64,000 bases of DNA from Adiantum capillus-veneris. Lineage: Eukaryota > Streptophyta > Polypodiopsida > Polypodiales > Pteridaceae. This document shows, in pieces, positions 23,420-34,777 of this stretch; the stretch's first letter is position 1; each line of letters begins with the position of its first letter. A model generated the notes under the pieces. The model had not been told where the DNA came from and ran no database searches. It was given only the letters and a program-made list of their open reading frames with translations. The position numbers and the translations under genes were made by a program. The DNA is taken from the NCBI GenBank assembly GCA_014529385.2, contig CM043964.1, positions 1,032,997-1,096,996 of the forward strand, read 5' to 3'.

Positions 23420-23866
23420 TTGTTTTTTCTTTGTCCAAGTTGTTACAAGAAACAAAAAACAATCATTTGTTCTAACAGGGAATGTGTGTGCAGTGAAAGT
23501 TCAATCCTTAGAGATCTAGCTCTATTACCAATTGAGTTGCAGGAGCAAGTAGTAAGGCGTCTCCCTTATAACAAGAGGGTGGTGAAGTTAAGACGAAAGG
23601 TCCTACGCGTGGATTCCATTTTCCTCTTGTTGTTGGACACTAAGGAAGACCGCGCATTCATCCAACTAGTGTGTGCCCTAAGATTGGTAAATAGAGTGAA
23701 ATTTGGCGTTTGGCGAGTGCATTTCACCATTGAGGAAGACTCTTCAGGAAACTTGCGGCCAGAGTTCATGCTTCATAGACTCACATTTGGTGAATTTTTC
23801 TTCCTTTCGCTTTCAACAAAGGAGATAGGGAGCTATTCAGAGCTTGTCTTAATAAAGAAAGCATAG
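23420..23866 (+). CDS. Tat-B accessory ORF, CPxC / F-box-like type, copy 1
   Basis: A 148-codon frame. The N-terminus has a Cys cluster (CPSC ... CSNREC), then LPIELQEQVVRRLP, which loosely recalls the start of an F-box, then D-x-x-EDRAFIQ, CALRLV and RLTFGEFFF. From about residue 35 on, the same series recurs in the next frame (VRRLP, ED-x-x-FIQ, CALGIV, RLSFEEF), so the two are tandem paralogs. The Tat-A frame at 11097 shares the CPxC pair and the middle block. If the F-box resemblance is real it could recruit a host ubiquitin ligase, but that is speculation. Confidence 0.6.
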   Translation: MFFLCPSCYKKQKTIICSNRECVCSESSILRDLALLPIELQEQVVRRLPYNKRVVKLRRKVLRVDSIFLLLLDTKEDRAFIQLVCALRLVNRVKFGVWRVHFTIEEDSSGNLRPEFMLHRLTFGEFFFLSLSTKEIGSYSELVLIKKA

Positions 23867-23986
23867 AGAAGATTGCAAATTTGTATAAATTCTCATCCTT
23901 CTCTACTTTCTATGACACTTTGTTCATAGAGACATTGTAAATCTCTTTATGCTTTTGAATGATTTAACCATAATCCTAAGGAGTTT

Positions 23987-24445
23987 TTGTCCAGGAATTT
24001 TATAGCACAAGTGGAGTCTTTAAATCTTGCAAACTTTATTGGACTTGATGAGGATGTTCTTTATGAAATTGTGAGAAGGTTGCCTCACTCCGACTGTGTG
24101 GAACTCGAAGGAAAGGAGCTCCTAGTCAATTGCTACTTTCTCACGGCCTTCGACGAGCATGAAGATCTAGTTTTTATACAAGCGGCTTGTGCGTTGGGAA
24201 TTGTAGAGCAAATGCAATTTATCACTTGGGACATGGTTGCTCTTTTGGATCCAGAAAATGAAGTTCTAGAGATTTCTGTTTATCGCCTTAGCTTTGAAGA
24301 ATTTCAACCCTTCTTAGAGCTCATCAATAGTCTACCTTTTTGTTTTGATCAAACAAATCGAGACCTCATTGAAGCTTGGATAGCTGAAGAAGAAAACCTA
24401 GAGTGGTATTTTCTTACTTCTTCATTTGCAGGCGAGTGGTTCTAA
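23987..24445 (+). CDS. Tat-B accessory ORF, F-box-like type, copy 2
   Basis: A 152-codon frame: IGLDEDVLYEIVRRLP, then FDEHEDLVFIQAACALGIV, then YRLSFEEFQPFLELI, and an acidic C-terminus (EAWIAEEENLEWYF). It is a clear paralog of 23420-23866 but lacks the Cys cluster. It ends 49 bases before gag. Intact, with no known domain that I am sure of. Its presence beside a second, diverged copy in a 12 kb retrotransposon suggests a function kept by selection. Confidence 0.6.
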   Translation: MSRNFIAQVESLNLANFIGLDEDVLYEIVRRLPHSDCVELEGKELLVNCYFLTAFDEHEDLVFIQAACALGIVEQMQFITWDMVALLDPENEVLEISVYRLSFEEFQPFLELINSLPFCFDQTNRDLIEAWIAEEENLEWYFLTSSFAGEWF

Positions 24446-24494
24446 ATCTCTATTGTATCCCTTATTGTAACTCGTGTTGTAATCTTTCATAATA

Positions 24495-25550
24495 ATGGAG
24501 AGCCAACGCCAAATGTCTGGATATCCTCTTTTCTTTGGAGAGCCTGGAGAGGATGCAGAATTATTTTTAGCAAATTTCAAGATGTCTTGCCGTATCAAGA
24601 GGATAGTAACCGATCAAGAACGTGTAGAAATGTTTGAGGTGGTCCTTAGGAAAGATGCTAGTACTTGGTTTGACTCTTTGCCTGAGGAAATTAAGGGGAA
24701 TTACACAGAAGTTTTGAATCGTTTTAAGAGATACTTCTTTGATCCCCAAAACACTCAAAAACTATGGCAAGACATTGTTTCTCATAAGCAAAAAGACTTA
24801 GATGACTACTACTTGTATAAGCAAGAGTTTCTACGTCTTTGGGCTCTATGGATACGAAATGTTGCTAACCCTGGTGATGGTGCAGAATTTTTAAAGAAGG
24901 AGAGGTTCATAGCCGGACTCTTTCCTGACCTTAAGGTAAAAGTTGAGGCGGGTGCACCTGCTACTTTTGATGCAGCGGAAACTAAGGCTGCTGAGAAGTA
25001 TAGGAAACTCAAGTTCTTAAGGGGAGAGGTTCCAATAGAAGGTCTTAGACCCAAAGGTAAGTCACAAGCATCAACATCTAGGGAGCTTCCTGAGGTAACG
25101 GCTGAAGTGATTGAGAAGTTAAATGAATCTTTAAGCAGCCTGTCAATTCACCTTGCACAAGTTGTAGGTCCAAAGGGACGAGCAAAGAAGTCAGAAGAGA
25201 GAGAGCCACGAACTAGGAGAGTCTTGCAATGTTGGAATTGCGGTGAGTTTGGACATGGGATGTATAATTGTCCTTGGCCCCGTGGGGAGCCAGGGAGACC
25301 TAACTTGAATTACCCAGTGATGAATGCAGGTGAAGGAACTAGTCAGCAACCACGGCTTATACAAAGGACAAATGGAGCAAGACCACCTCCACAAGGAGTG
25401 GAAGGAGTTCCACCTTTTCCAGACCCAAACGTGAATGTGGTAGAGGTGACAAATTCAAGAGAGGTTGACATGGAAGCAAATGGCATTAAGCGTGGCCGAG
25501 GGAAAGGTAAGGAGAAAGAAGGAGTTACATCACAAAGTGACCATGGATGA
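24495..25550 (+). CDS. gag: Tat-B Gag
   Basis: A 351-codon frame. The capsid-type region spans about residues 10-150 (YPLFFGEPGEDAELFL, WFDSLPEEIKGNY, FIAGLFPDLKVKV). A zinc knuckle CWNCGEFGHGMYNC lies near residue 245, followed by a Pro-rich tail and a basic GRGKGKEKEG end. The frame ends at a single TGA (25548-25550), and the same reading frame continues without shift into protease-RT. Gag and Pol were therefore one frame, now split by one stop. CGA to TGA by deamination is a likely origin; programmed read-through cannot be excluded. Confidence 0.9.
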   Translation: MESQRQMSGYPLFFGEPGEDAELFLANFKMSCRIKRIVTDQERVEMFEVVLRKDASTWFDSLPEEIKGNYTEVLNRFKRYFFDPQNTQKLWQDIVSHKQKDLDDYYLYKQEFLRLWALWIRNVANPGDGAEFLKKERFIAGLFPDLKVKVEAGAPATFDAAETKAAEKYRKLKFLRGEVPIEGLRPKGKSQASTSRELPEVTAEVIEKLNESLSSLSIHLAQVVGPKGRAKKSEEREPRTRRVLQCWNCGEFGHGMYNCPWPRGEPGRPNLNYPVMNAGEGTSQQPRLIQRTNGARPPPQGVEGVPPFPDPNVNVVEVTNSREVDMEANGIKRGRGKGKEKEGVTSQSDHG

Positions 25551-27563
25551 GAAAAGAAGGCAAAGGAGACCAAGGAGGCTAAGAGGACTCGACGTCGTAT
25601 CAACCTCCAAGACTTCCCTCTTGGACATGGAATGGCTCCATACAACCTGTTGGAAGACATGAGAGGTAAGGGTTCTGATATCTCATGGCCTCAATTTCTT
25701 GCATTATGTCCACAAGTTAGGAGGGATTTAACAAGGGCAATTAGCACTAGGAGAAAGGTAAAAGAGAGTGTGTCTGTTGTAAAAATTGCACAAGCTGAAA
25801 TGAATGAGGACATTACACCTGTGCTAGATTGTTACATAAAAGGGAGATTGGTTAGGAAAGGTCTAGTGGATGGGGGTGCACAAATTTGCATCATGACAGA
25901 GGGACTCATGCAAAAACTAGGCATGGACATCCATGAGACACCTGAAATTAAGGTCAAGATGGCAAACAATAGCAAGGCTAGGTGCGTAGGCATTTGTAAA
26001 AATGTTTTTGTGGAGGCCTTTGGCATTAATAAGGCAGTGGATTTCTATGTCATGTCTACCAAAGGAAATGGTTACCCATTTATCCTAGGGAGACCATGGC
26101 TAATGAAAATACGAGCTTTGCAGGATTGGGAGAGTGGAAAGCTAATTTGCAGGAACGACAATCATAAGAAGGTTGTCTTTGACATGAAGGAGCAACGCCA
26201 AGAGGAGCTCCATGAAGAATCATCTCAAAGTGAGACGGAAGAAGGTTGGACCGATAGCACTTCAGAAGAAGAAAGTAGCGGCAGCATTACTGAAGAGGAG
26301 TCTTCCATCGAAGTCATGGGGGTAAGGTTTAAGCCAAGCAACCAAGAGACCTCTTGTCAAGGCTTGGAGGAGGTAGGTCCTCAAGAGAACGAAGGTGTTC
26401 AAGATGAAGGGATGTTGGAAGGTATGCTATCAACAACACTTACAAAGGATGAAAGAGAGGAGTTCAAATGTGTGCTAAGGAAGTTTCCTAGGCTTTTTGC
26501 TAAAGACTACACCGACGTGCGTGGGGTAGATGTTGTTCAACACAAGATTGAGTTAAAGCCTGAGGCCACACCTAAAGCTCAGAAGCTACGAAGGCTGGGA
26601 GTTATAAAGGAGCAGGCTCTACTCAAGGAGGTAAGAAAGCTTCCAGCAGCAGGTTTCATTTATCCAGTGGAGAATTCAGAGTGGGTCTCTCCTGTTGTTG
26701 TCACTCCTAAGAAAAATGGCAAGTGGAGGGTGTGTGTGGATTACCGTCCCCTCAATGAGGCAACAAAAAGAGATCACTTTCCCCTCCCATTCCAGGATGA
26801 GATACTAAATGAGGTAGCTGCTCATGAGAAGTACACTGTGTGCGATGGTTACTCAGGTTACTTTCAAATAGGGATTGCATTGGAGGATCAATTGAAAACA
26901 ACCTTTATCACTCCTTGGGGTTGTTATGCTTTTAGAGTCATGCCATTTGGTCTGACAAATGCTCCTGCAACATTCCAACGTTTCATGAATATGGTGTTTC
27001 AAGCATTCTTTGGAAAGTCAATTAGGGTGTTCATTGATGATTTCTGTATTTATAGCTCAAAATCATTGCATCTACAAAGGGTAGAAGAAGGTTTAAAGAA
27101 GCTCTACGACATGGGAGGTCAACTCAACCCCAACAAGTGCCATATAGGTGAGGATGAAGTAATATTGCTTGGTCATAAAGTTTCTTACAAAGGCATTGAA
27201 GTGGATCCTTCAAAGGCAAAGGCTCTTATTGAGCTACCATCACCCAAGAGTCTTAAGGAGGTCATCTCATTCATTCAAAAGGTGAAGTATATGTCACGCT
27301 TCATTCACTTAGCCTCGGAGTTACTTCACCCTTTGCAAAAGTTGACACAACAAGTAGAATTTGCATGGTCTGATGAGCTTGAAGAGTACTTTTGTAACAT
27401 TAAAGCCATTTTGTCAGAGCTACCAACACTCATGCCTCCTTGTTGGGAGTACACATTCTTTGTTAGCTCTAGTGCTGGGAAAGAAACAATTGGTGCAGTT
27501 TTGTTACAACAAGATCCCTATAGTACCAAGATGCGGCCCATCACTTTGCTAGTAGGGTCATGA
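25551..27563 (+). pseudogene. pol: Tat-B protease and reverse transcriptase
   Basis: The frame is in phase with gag after the TGA; its first Met is at 25632. From that Met the order is protease (LVDGGAQICIMT, Asp near residue 80; YPFILGRPWL), an acidic linker (SETEEGWTDSTSEEE), then complete RT: KWRVCVDYRPLN, YTVCDGYSGYF, FGLTNAPATFQRF, the catalytic VFIDDFCIYS near residue 467, and the thumb FIQKVKYMSRF. A one-base loss at about 27540 throws the frame out just as RNase H begins. The RT itself looks complete. Confidence 0.92.
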
Positions 27564-27928
27564 ATGCTTTAGAGAGAGGCTACACGGAGTCAGAACTCAT
27601 GATGCTTTCTCTCATGTTTGCGATAAGGAAGTTTAGATCCTGCTTGCTCCCAAAACCTTTTGTAATCCTCATCGCAGAGAATTTGTTCCCTTGGGTGTCA
27701 TCTCAAATGAATCTTAGTACTAGGATCTCAAAGTGGATTATGGAGTTGCAAGAGTTTCAATACTCTTTCAAGGTAGAAGATAGTGTGCGTGCACAATTGG
27801 CAGGGATTCTCACTTATAGGGTGCATGAAAAGGAAATTAAGGTGCCTGAAGTAAAGACCCTACCATTGCCACCACCAAAAAGTATTCCTAATGCTTTTAC
27901 CTTGTTCTTTGATGGAGCTTTTCGTTGA
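27560..27928 (+). pseudogene. pol: Tat-B RNase H (first domain) to start of second RNase H
   Basis: Continues pol in a shifted frame: ERGYTESELMMLSLMFAIRKF, then WIMELQEFQYSFKVED, matching the Ty3-type RNase H region of Tat-A. It then has a Pro-rich linker and the start of the archaeal-like RNase H (LFFDGAFR). It ends at TGA 27926-27928, where a neighbouring Arg codon (CGA) is a plausible ancestor. Confidence 0.85.
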
Positions 27929-28300
27929 GCCACAGGAAAAGCAGGGGGAGGGCTAGTGTTGCTCAACCCAAGTGGAGAGGTGGTCATGAAAGAGAAGTTC
28001 AATCTACCAAGTTCAGCTAGCAACAATGAAGCAGAATATGACACACTACTTCATGGTTTAAAAATATGCATTGGCCATGGTATACAACGTCTCATGGTAA
28101 AAGGGGATGCACTTCTCATAAGCAGATTTTAGGCATTTGGGCATGCAAAAATGAAAGACTAAGGGCCAAAGTTCATACCATCCGTAGGCTATTTAATCAA
28201 TTTGAGGAGGTGCAATTATATCATATTCCTAGGAAACAAAATGAAGATGTTGATTTACTTGCACAACAAGCCATTGCATGTGTAAAGAAAGAAGTGCAGG
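27929..28300 (+). pseudogene. pol: Tat-B archaeal-like RNase H (broken)
   Basis: After the TGA the frame gives SNNEAEYDTLLHGL and VKGDALLIS. A one-base loss near 28118 moves the rest (LGIWACKNERL, then HIPRKQNEDVDLLAQQ) into the integrase frame. The acidic residues D, E, D and D are all present, as in Tat-A, but divided over frames. This second RNase H supports assignment to the Tat lineage. Confidence 0.8.
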
Positions 28301-29763
28301 TCATCATGGTGGCGGCTGCTATGAAGCAACCGAGGTACCAGGGATTGGAGTCATTGGCTCCCATCATTGGCTACATTTTGGAGGGTGAGTTTCCACCAGA
28401 CTTCACAAAAGCTCAGAAGAGGAGACTCATGAAGAAGACAAGCATGTATCTCTTCCTAGAAGGCTCCCTCTATCAAAGAGGGAAGGATAAAGTGTGCAAA
28501 AGAGTACCAACTATCGCGGAAATTCCAGCCATTCTAAAAGGTTTGCATGAAGAGGCATGTGGTGGTCATTTTTCCCAAGAATTAACTGTGAAGAAGATTT
28601 TTCTTGCGGGGTATGTTTGGCCAAGTCTGCATGTGGATGTCCAACATTGGTGTAAAAGTTGTCACAATTGTCAGGTAAATGGGAATATAAGATTGATTTA
28701 TGGTCCAAGGAAAATCGTGCTTGCAAATGGACCCTTTGAAAAGTGGGGCATTGATGCTATGGGTCCTCTGCCTAGGACAAAAAATGGTAAACTCTACATT
28801 CTAGTGGTTGTAGACTATATGACTAGGTGGGTGGAAGCACAAAGTGTAGCAAAGGTAAATGAGAGGACAGTGAGCAAATTCGTCTACACTCACATTTGTT
28901 GTAGATTTGGCACACCTTTGGAGATTGTTTCTGATAATGGTCCAGGGTTTAGAAAGGGATTGCTCACAGAAGTCTGTGAAAAACTTCACATTCTACATTG
29001 TCACAGTACACCCTACTATCCCCAATCAAATGGTTTGGTAGAAAAAGCTAATGGTGTCATTGCAGGCATCATTAGAAAGATGATGAAAAACAAGACAAAG
29101 TTGTGGGATGACTTCTTGGATGGTGCCTTGTGGGCCTATCGAACCACATATAGGGAAGCCACGGAGTTCACACCATTTCACTTGGTCTATGGTCATGAGG
29201 CTTTACAACCAATTGAGCTAAAAATTCCAACAATGCGACTTCATGGCAAATCAGCACAAGATGATCAAGAAGCATGGATGGATCGACTTCTTACCTTAGC
29301 TGAGCTTGAGTGGAAAAGAGAAGCAGCATACGAGTGCTATAAGAGGAAAGCCACACAGACAAAGGAGAAGCTTGACAAGAAACTGAAGGACAAAGGCATC
29401 AATGAAGGAGATCTTGTGCTAAGGTAGGACAATCGACTCGATAATCATTTTGATGCCAAATTTGAAACAAGATGGCAGGGGCCATACATAGTCAAGAAGG
29501 CTTTCAATTCAAGTTACTATCAACTTATGGACTTGAATGGGAAAGAGCACTCCAGGAAGGTAAACGGCTATCGCTTGAAGCCTTACTTGAGTCGCCTTCT
29601 ACCAAAGGATCTACCAGAGCAAAAGGCAACTATCTCATGTAAGTATTGTTCCATGAAGCATGAGTGTAACACAAACCAAAATTCCAAGGGGCCAAACAAT
29701 GAAGATCTTGTCAAAGACTCTGAAGCACTCTCTTTGGAAAAGATTCTTTATTATGGTACATGA
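28066..29763 (+). pseudogene. pol: Tat-B integrase
   Basis: Open to 29427, where a TAG replaces a residue that is Tyr in Tat-A (LVLRYDNR). The same frame then continues to 29763. It has the zinc-binding HHCC region (HEEACGGHF ... HWCKSCHNCQ) and the catalytic core D (WGIDAMGP, residue 230), D (SDNGPGF, residue 290) and E (GLVEKANG, residue 326), with the canonical 35-residue D-E spacing. The C-terminal part has the RWQGPYIVKKAF block typical of Ty3 integrase ends. No chromodomain. Apart from the TAG the integrase looks complete. Confidence 0.9.
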
Positions 29764-29778
29764 ATATACCATCATCCT

Positions 29779-29791
29779 GGGGGAGGGCTAA
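29779..29791 (+). other. Tat-B polypurine tract
   Basis: gggggagggctaa directly before the 3' LTR start tgatagcc. The core is the same as in Tat-A. Confidence 0.85.
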
Positions 29792-31495
29792 TGATAGCCG
29801 TTTTTCGGCTCTCTCTAATTGTCATAGTGAGTTATCTCACCCTATCAAATCACTCAAACACTGTGGTTACCCTCACCCTTTCACTGTATATAGGCGCGTG
29901 TGAGTTAGGGGACTTTTCCCATATCTCCTTACTGAAATAAAAAACCCTCAATTAGCTAGTCATTGGGCTAGTTGAGCCAAAAAAATAAAACATATAAGTA
30001 TATTATGGCCCATGCGTATGTAAATATTTCTTTGTATATAGGGCCTAAATAAAAGATTTTTTCATAATTATTTTGGTATTTATTTAAATATTTCTACCTA
30101 GGTGTGTGTTATTTATGCTCTGTACATTGCCTCACCATTACCACAATTTTTCTTAAAATTTTTCATACTCTTTATTCCATATAGAAATATTTTCATGTAA
30201 GCTTCTCTTATATTTCGTGTAACTCCACCCCAACAAAAATCCAAAAAAACTAGTTTTATTTATGTGTATATTTTTTCACTATTGTGAATTTTCCCTTCCT
30301 ACATCTATTTTGTTTTTTTTCTACAAAATTAGAACACCAAAAATATTTATCTTTTTATGGTAGCCTCATAATGAGAGAGATTTCTTTTGACCCCTTTATA
30401 TTTTTTCCACTTATATTATTTATATTTGACATGTACATATTTTTTAGACCCCTCAATATTTGAATTTCCTAGTTGTACTATTCACTTATATCATGATCTC
30501 AACAATATCTTCAATTATAGACCTACCAAATAAGGTCAAGGGTAGGTGGCATGCATACATGCACTATGGAGGGCTCACTCTTGGAGGTATTCAAAAGAAT
30601 CATCCAAAGAAGGACCCCACAAGGACTTTGTGCAATGGAAAAAAACAGTCGGTTTTGCTGAATTTTAAAAGTTCACTTGCTCTCAGAATTTGAAAAGGTG
30701 ATACAAACAAAAGTTGTAGCTCGTGGGCTGAACTTCTGCCTCAAATTTTTTCATATTTTTTTGAGCTACGAGCTGTGAGCTATGATTTTATTAGTGGACC
30801 CCAGTTTTCCCATGCTATGCAGCCACACTCTCTCTCCCACTTTATCATTTTCCTCTTTCACACACTCTTCTCCACTCATCAACCCCACCTCTCTCACCAC
30901 TCCTCTCTGCACCCTACTCACCTTCTCCTCAACCTTCAAGAATAAGAGAAACCATGGTGAACTCATACCTCCCACACACAATTCCATTCCAAAATTGACC
31001 ACCTAGTCTCATTTTTCCTCCTCCAAATTACCCATATCTATCAAAAAACCACAAAATTCAGCCTCTTCTCTTAAAAGACAGCATCATGGTGGTTGATTAC
31101 TCAGCTTCAATTACCTTGTCTCTCAAGGAAGGTCAAGAGTGGAGAAAAAATGTACCGTCAAAGCTAGTGGACCGTCAACAAGCGTCAAAATTGGCCCTAC
31201 TCAAGACACTTGGAGCATCAACCTTGTAAGAAATCCCTCTTTTCTTACCTCTTAAGAGTTTTTCTTCCTTATTTGTATCCTACATGGATACTCCCATTTT
31301 AAATATCCAATTCCATTTGTAACTTAATACTAACTCTACTAACACTAACCCACTATGAAAAGTCCTATCACCTCCATTTCTCTCCTCTCTCTTTCCCCAC
31401 CAACTTCTTGATAATTCCAAGAAAAAGAAATTAGGTAAATTGCTGAAAATCTAACCCAACCATGGTTAGAGGAGTAACCCTAGCCTTCAAAATTG

Positions 31496-31505
31496 CTATA
31501 AAAGG
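31496..31505 (+). promoter_or_regulatory. TATA box in Tat-B 3' LTR
   Basis: ctataaaagg followed by agggtgtagc. It is the best TATA consensus in this LTR; the 5' LTR has C in place of A at the third position. Confidence 0.5.
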
Positions 31506-32161
31506 AGGGTGTAGCTAGCACAAAAAAGGAGAAGAAAGAGCACTATGCTATAGCTTAAGAAGCCAAGCTCAACCTCTTGAGAAGGAGCTCTTGAGTGGAA
31601 TCTCATTGGCATTAGGCATATGTATGTGTTGTATTAGGGGTGATTAGCAAGGGAACTCTATGCCATTATAAGAGAGAGTGATCATTCAATTGAGAGTAGG
31701 AAATCTATCATTTCTCCTACTAGTGTAAGCCCAACATTTGCTGAATCAAGGAGGGTGAATTTGGACTAAGCATAGATACCTTGTCTCCCTTCCAACGTGA
31801 AGTCATGGACAATAATAATGTGTAAGTGTCTTGGTGTTTTATTTAAGTTCTTGATAGCTTGTCTCCGGGTATTGTTATCAATTTAGCCATAAATCCCACA
31901 TGTTGTAAGAGGGCGACAAGGTGGAGAGGACTCCCCTGGCCTTCAGACAGTGATTGGGGTGGCTTTTTTCTTGTGATGTGTTGTGGTGTAATTTACTCAG
32001 GCTATGTTGAACAAATACTAATCTCACTTTGATTGGTCATGACAGATTTGTAAGAAGGCATTAGTGCAACAAGCACCCCCTTCCCCCTTCTCTCTCTTTC
32101 TTACATACATATATTTATGTTTGCTTGATCATTAACGATACACTTCAAAGCAGCCCGAGCA

Positions 32162-32273
<112 letters not shown>

Positions 32274-32536
32274 TTTTAGTGTGTGAGAGTGTTCCATTGG
32301 TGTTAGGGCTAGTGTGAATTCCTTGCTTGTTTGTGGGTTGCTCTAACGATTCTCCTCTTTTGCATCCTAGTTCTCTCTTAAACTAGGTGGTGCCCCTTGT
32401 GTAGTTGGGATTTGGCTGTGGGTTTGTTGTTTTGTTTTGTGTTGTGTTGTGCCCCAACCCCATTGAGCAGCATGGGAGCCTTGAAGGGTGTCTAGAGGTT
32501 GCTCTTCTTGTTGCCCGCCCCGGACCGCTTCAACAG

Positions 32537-34395
32537 CAAGAAGTGTGAAGCAATGGAGCAACAAGAGTGAACCTTGCTCACTAGAAGGGTTTTTTGGCAC
32601 TTAAGGTTTGGCTAAACCTTGTACAAACTCAAGAAATAAAAATAAAATAAGTTTTGGCAGTGGATCTATTACTAGTAAAATGTCCATTTTTGGCAAGGGA
32701 TTTCGGCACGGTTTTGGCATACGGATGAGCTTCATATGGGAAGGAGCCCTAAACAAATTTGAAACCCATGGAAAAAGGGAACTTGGAGTTGGTTTCACCT
32801 ATGGTATAACTGAAACTTGAAGGGCCAAGTGGTGGGATCCACTACCTAGATATTTCCTATTATGTAATTGCCATGTGTACATAATATCTACTAGTCTTAC
32901 AAATAAGATTCCTTGGTGACATCATGGGCCCATGGGGCCTCTTGAGGTGTCACCCACACATGTGATGCATAATGAAGAAGTCCAAAGGAGTATCATGCAT
33001 GGTGGGTCCCCTCACTTTTGGCTCATAAGGAAAAGAGGGAAATGCCAAGACAATTTCCTTCATTTTTCTCCATTTTCTTGAGGGAAATGATTCCCCCACC
33101 CCACAAAGGTCACCCTAGACCCCCCTCCATGCCCTCCCTTGTCCTCTATCCACAAATGTTGGGCAAAGCAATTGGGGCCCCATATTGGAGCCATTTGTGG
33201 TGGAAAAAGTCTTTTTTTTTGTCATATTCATCACCTAGTCTTTCCCCCTTTCACCCTAGCCATCTTCTTGCTCACACACGCGCACTTAACATTATTCAAA
33301 ATTCTATCATTTTCCACTCCTAATCAGCCCTCTCAAGCTTCCATGGATGCACTTCATCTTCCTCCTCTTACTAGTGTGTGTATGCACTAGTTAATTACAC
33401 ACACTATCACTAAACTCCTACACATATTGAGGATCCATAATGGATTTCTATTCTATATTATAACCTCTACCTAATTTCATCAAAATCAGCCATAAAAAAC
33501 CTTAAAACAACTCCATGGCTTCACCCCTCTCCACCCAATTCTCATTCATCCTCACACACATGTACCTATTCCTCTAAGTATGGCCCATTCCTCTATCCTT
33601 TTCACCACAATTTGTGAGATAAGTGCTAGTCATTCCACAACCTCCAAAGAAGAAGGTAAATTGTTGTAAATAATGACCAAGAGTCGACCTCTCAAGTGGC
33701 ACGGTGATGCTTCAGGGTGAAGGCATCAAGAAGGTCAAGGTGGCGGCTCCCAGGGCATCCCAATTTGTCCTCCAATTCAAGCCCTTAATTGTGATTGTCA
33801 CTAATTGTAATGAGGTGGGAGAGGATATATAAAGAGCCCCTCATCTCAGCCCAAAGGGACGGGAGGCCCTCTCCATTGTAGCATGCCCTAATTAGGCTCT
33901 TTGTGCACCTCTAGGCTACCATCGTTTTGGCAGGGTGATTGTGTTTACATTCCAATGATTGTAGCTAGCATGCTTTATTTGTGTGGATGATTTGTGTGTG
34001 TAATCACTCCCTTGGTGTAGATATGAAGGTTTTCCATTTGATTTCCCCTTAATGAATGATTAATGCTCAAGTTTTTATTTTGTTGTGATGAATGCATTTA
34101 CATTGGCGTGGGTGCGTGTAGCAAGTTTTGTTAAGGCTTGATCAAGGCATTTCTAGCTATATGTGTTTCATCCTTCTCCCACATACATTATCAAGCACCT
34201 TTATTCTCCACTTTCTCTTCTCTTTCCTTTCTCCCTTCTCCTTCCTGTCTCCATCACCCTCATATGCATATTTACTCCGCATGCATAATTGCAACCATTC
34301 ATACGGTTAGCCAAGAGAGGTTTTGGAAATACGCACCCCTTCAAACCTCTCACTCCAATAATTCATTCCTTGGATCCTTGTTGGTGGCTCTCTTC

Positions 34396-34460
<65 letters not shown>

Positions 34461-34470
34461 AACGTTGGTT
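32537..34470 (+). mobile_element. Tat-A 3' LTR, right part (truncated)
   Basis: Resumes LTR unit 4 after Tat-B and follows the 5' LTR up to ccattaacgttggtt, where homology stops. About 230 bases of the LTR end, and thus the right target-site duplication, are missing. A (CT)n run lies at 34396-34456. Confidence 0.88.
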
Positions 34471-34756
34471 TCACATACTTTACACTTCAAATGTTAGTGG
34501 TTAGGCTAGCAAGGCTAGTCAAGATTAGTAAAAATTAGCATGGAAATGAAGCGAATTAGCAAGGGTTAGCATGAAATTAGTAAAATTGGGGATGGAATTG
34601 GGGGTTTGGGGTATTCATAACTGAACATTAGCATGAATTTCTTCCATAAACATCATCAAATCACACCAAAATCGAGTTACACACACTCAAAAACCAACAA
34701 AATTAGTAGTGAAATTACTCTACTCTACATCCTAAACTCACTAGCTTAGGTTATTG
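34471..34756 (-). mobile_element. Element D, 5' internal segment next to its PBS
   Basis: Non-coding sequence between the truncated Tat-A LTR and the PBS of element D. It contains short recurring gttagca/ctagtca words. The Tat-A truncation probably removed part of D too. Confidence 0.5.
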
Positions 34757-34777
34757 ATCCCCGGTAGCGGTGCAAAA
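34757..34777 (-). other. Element D primer binding site
   Basis: On the minus strand this reads ttttgcaccgctaccggggat directly after the LTR end. It resembles the tggcgccgttgccgggga site used by many plant Ty3/gypsy (Athila-like) elements, with several changes. Confidence 0.65.
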
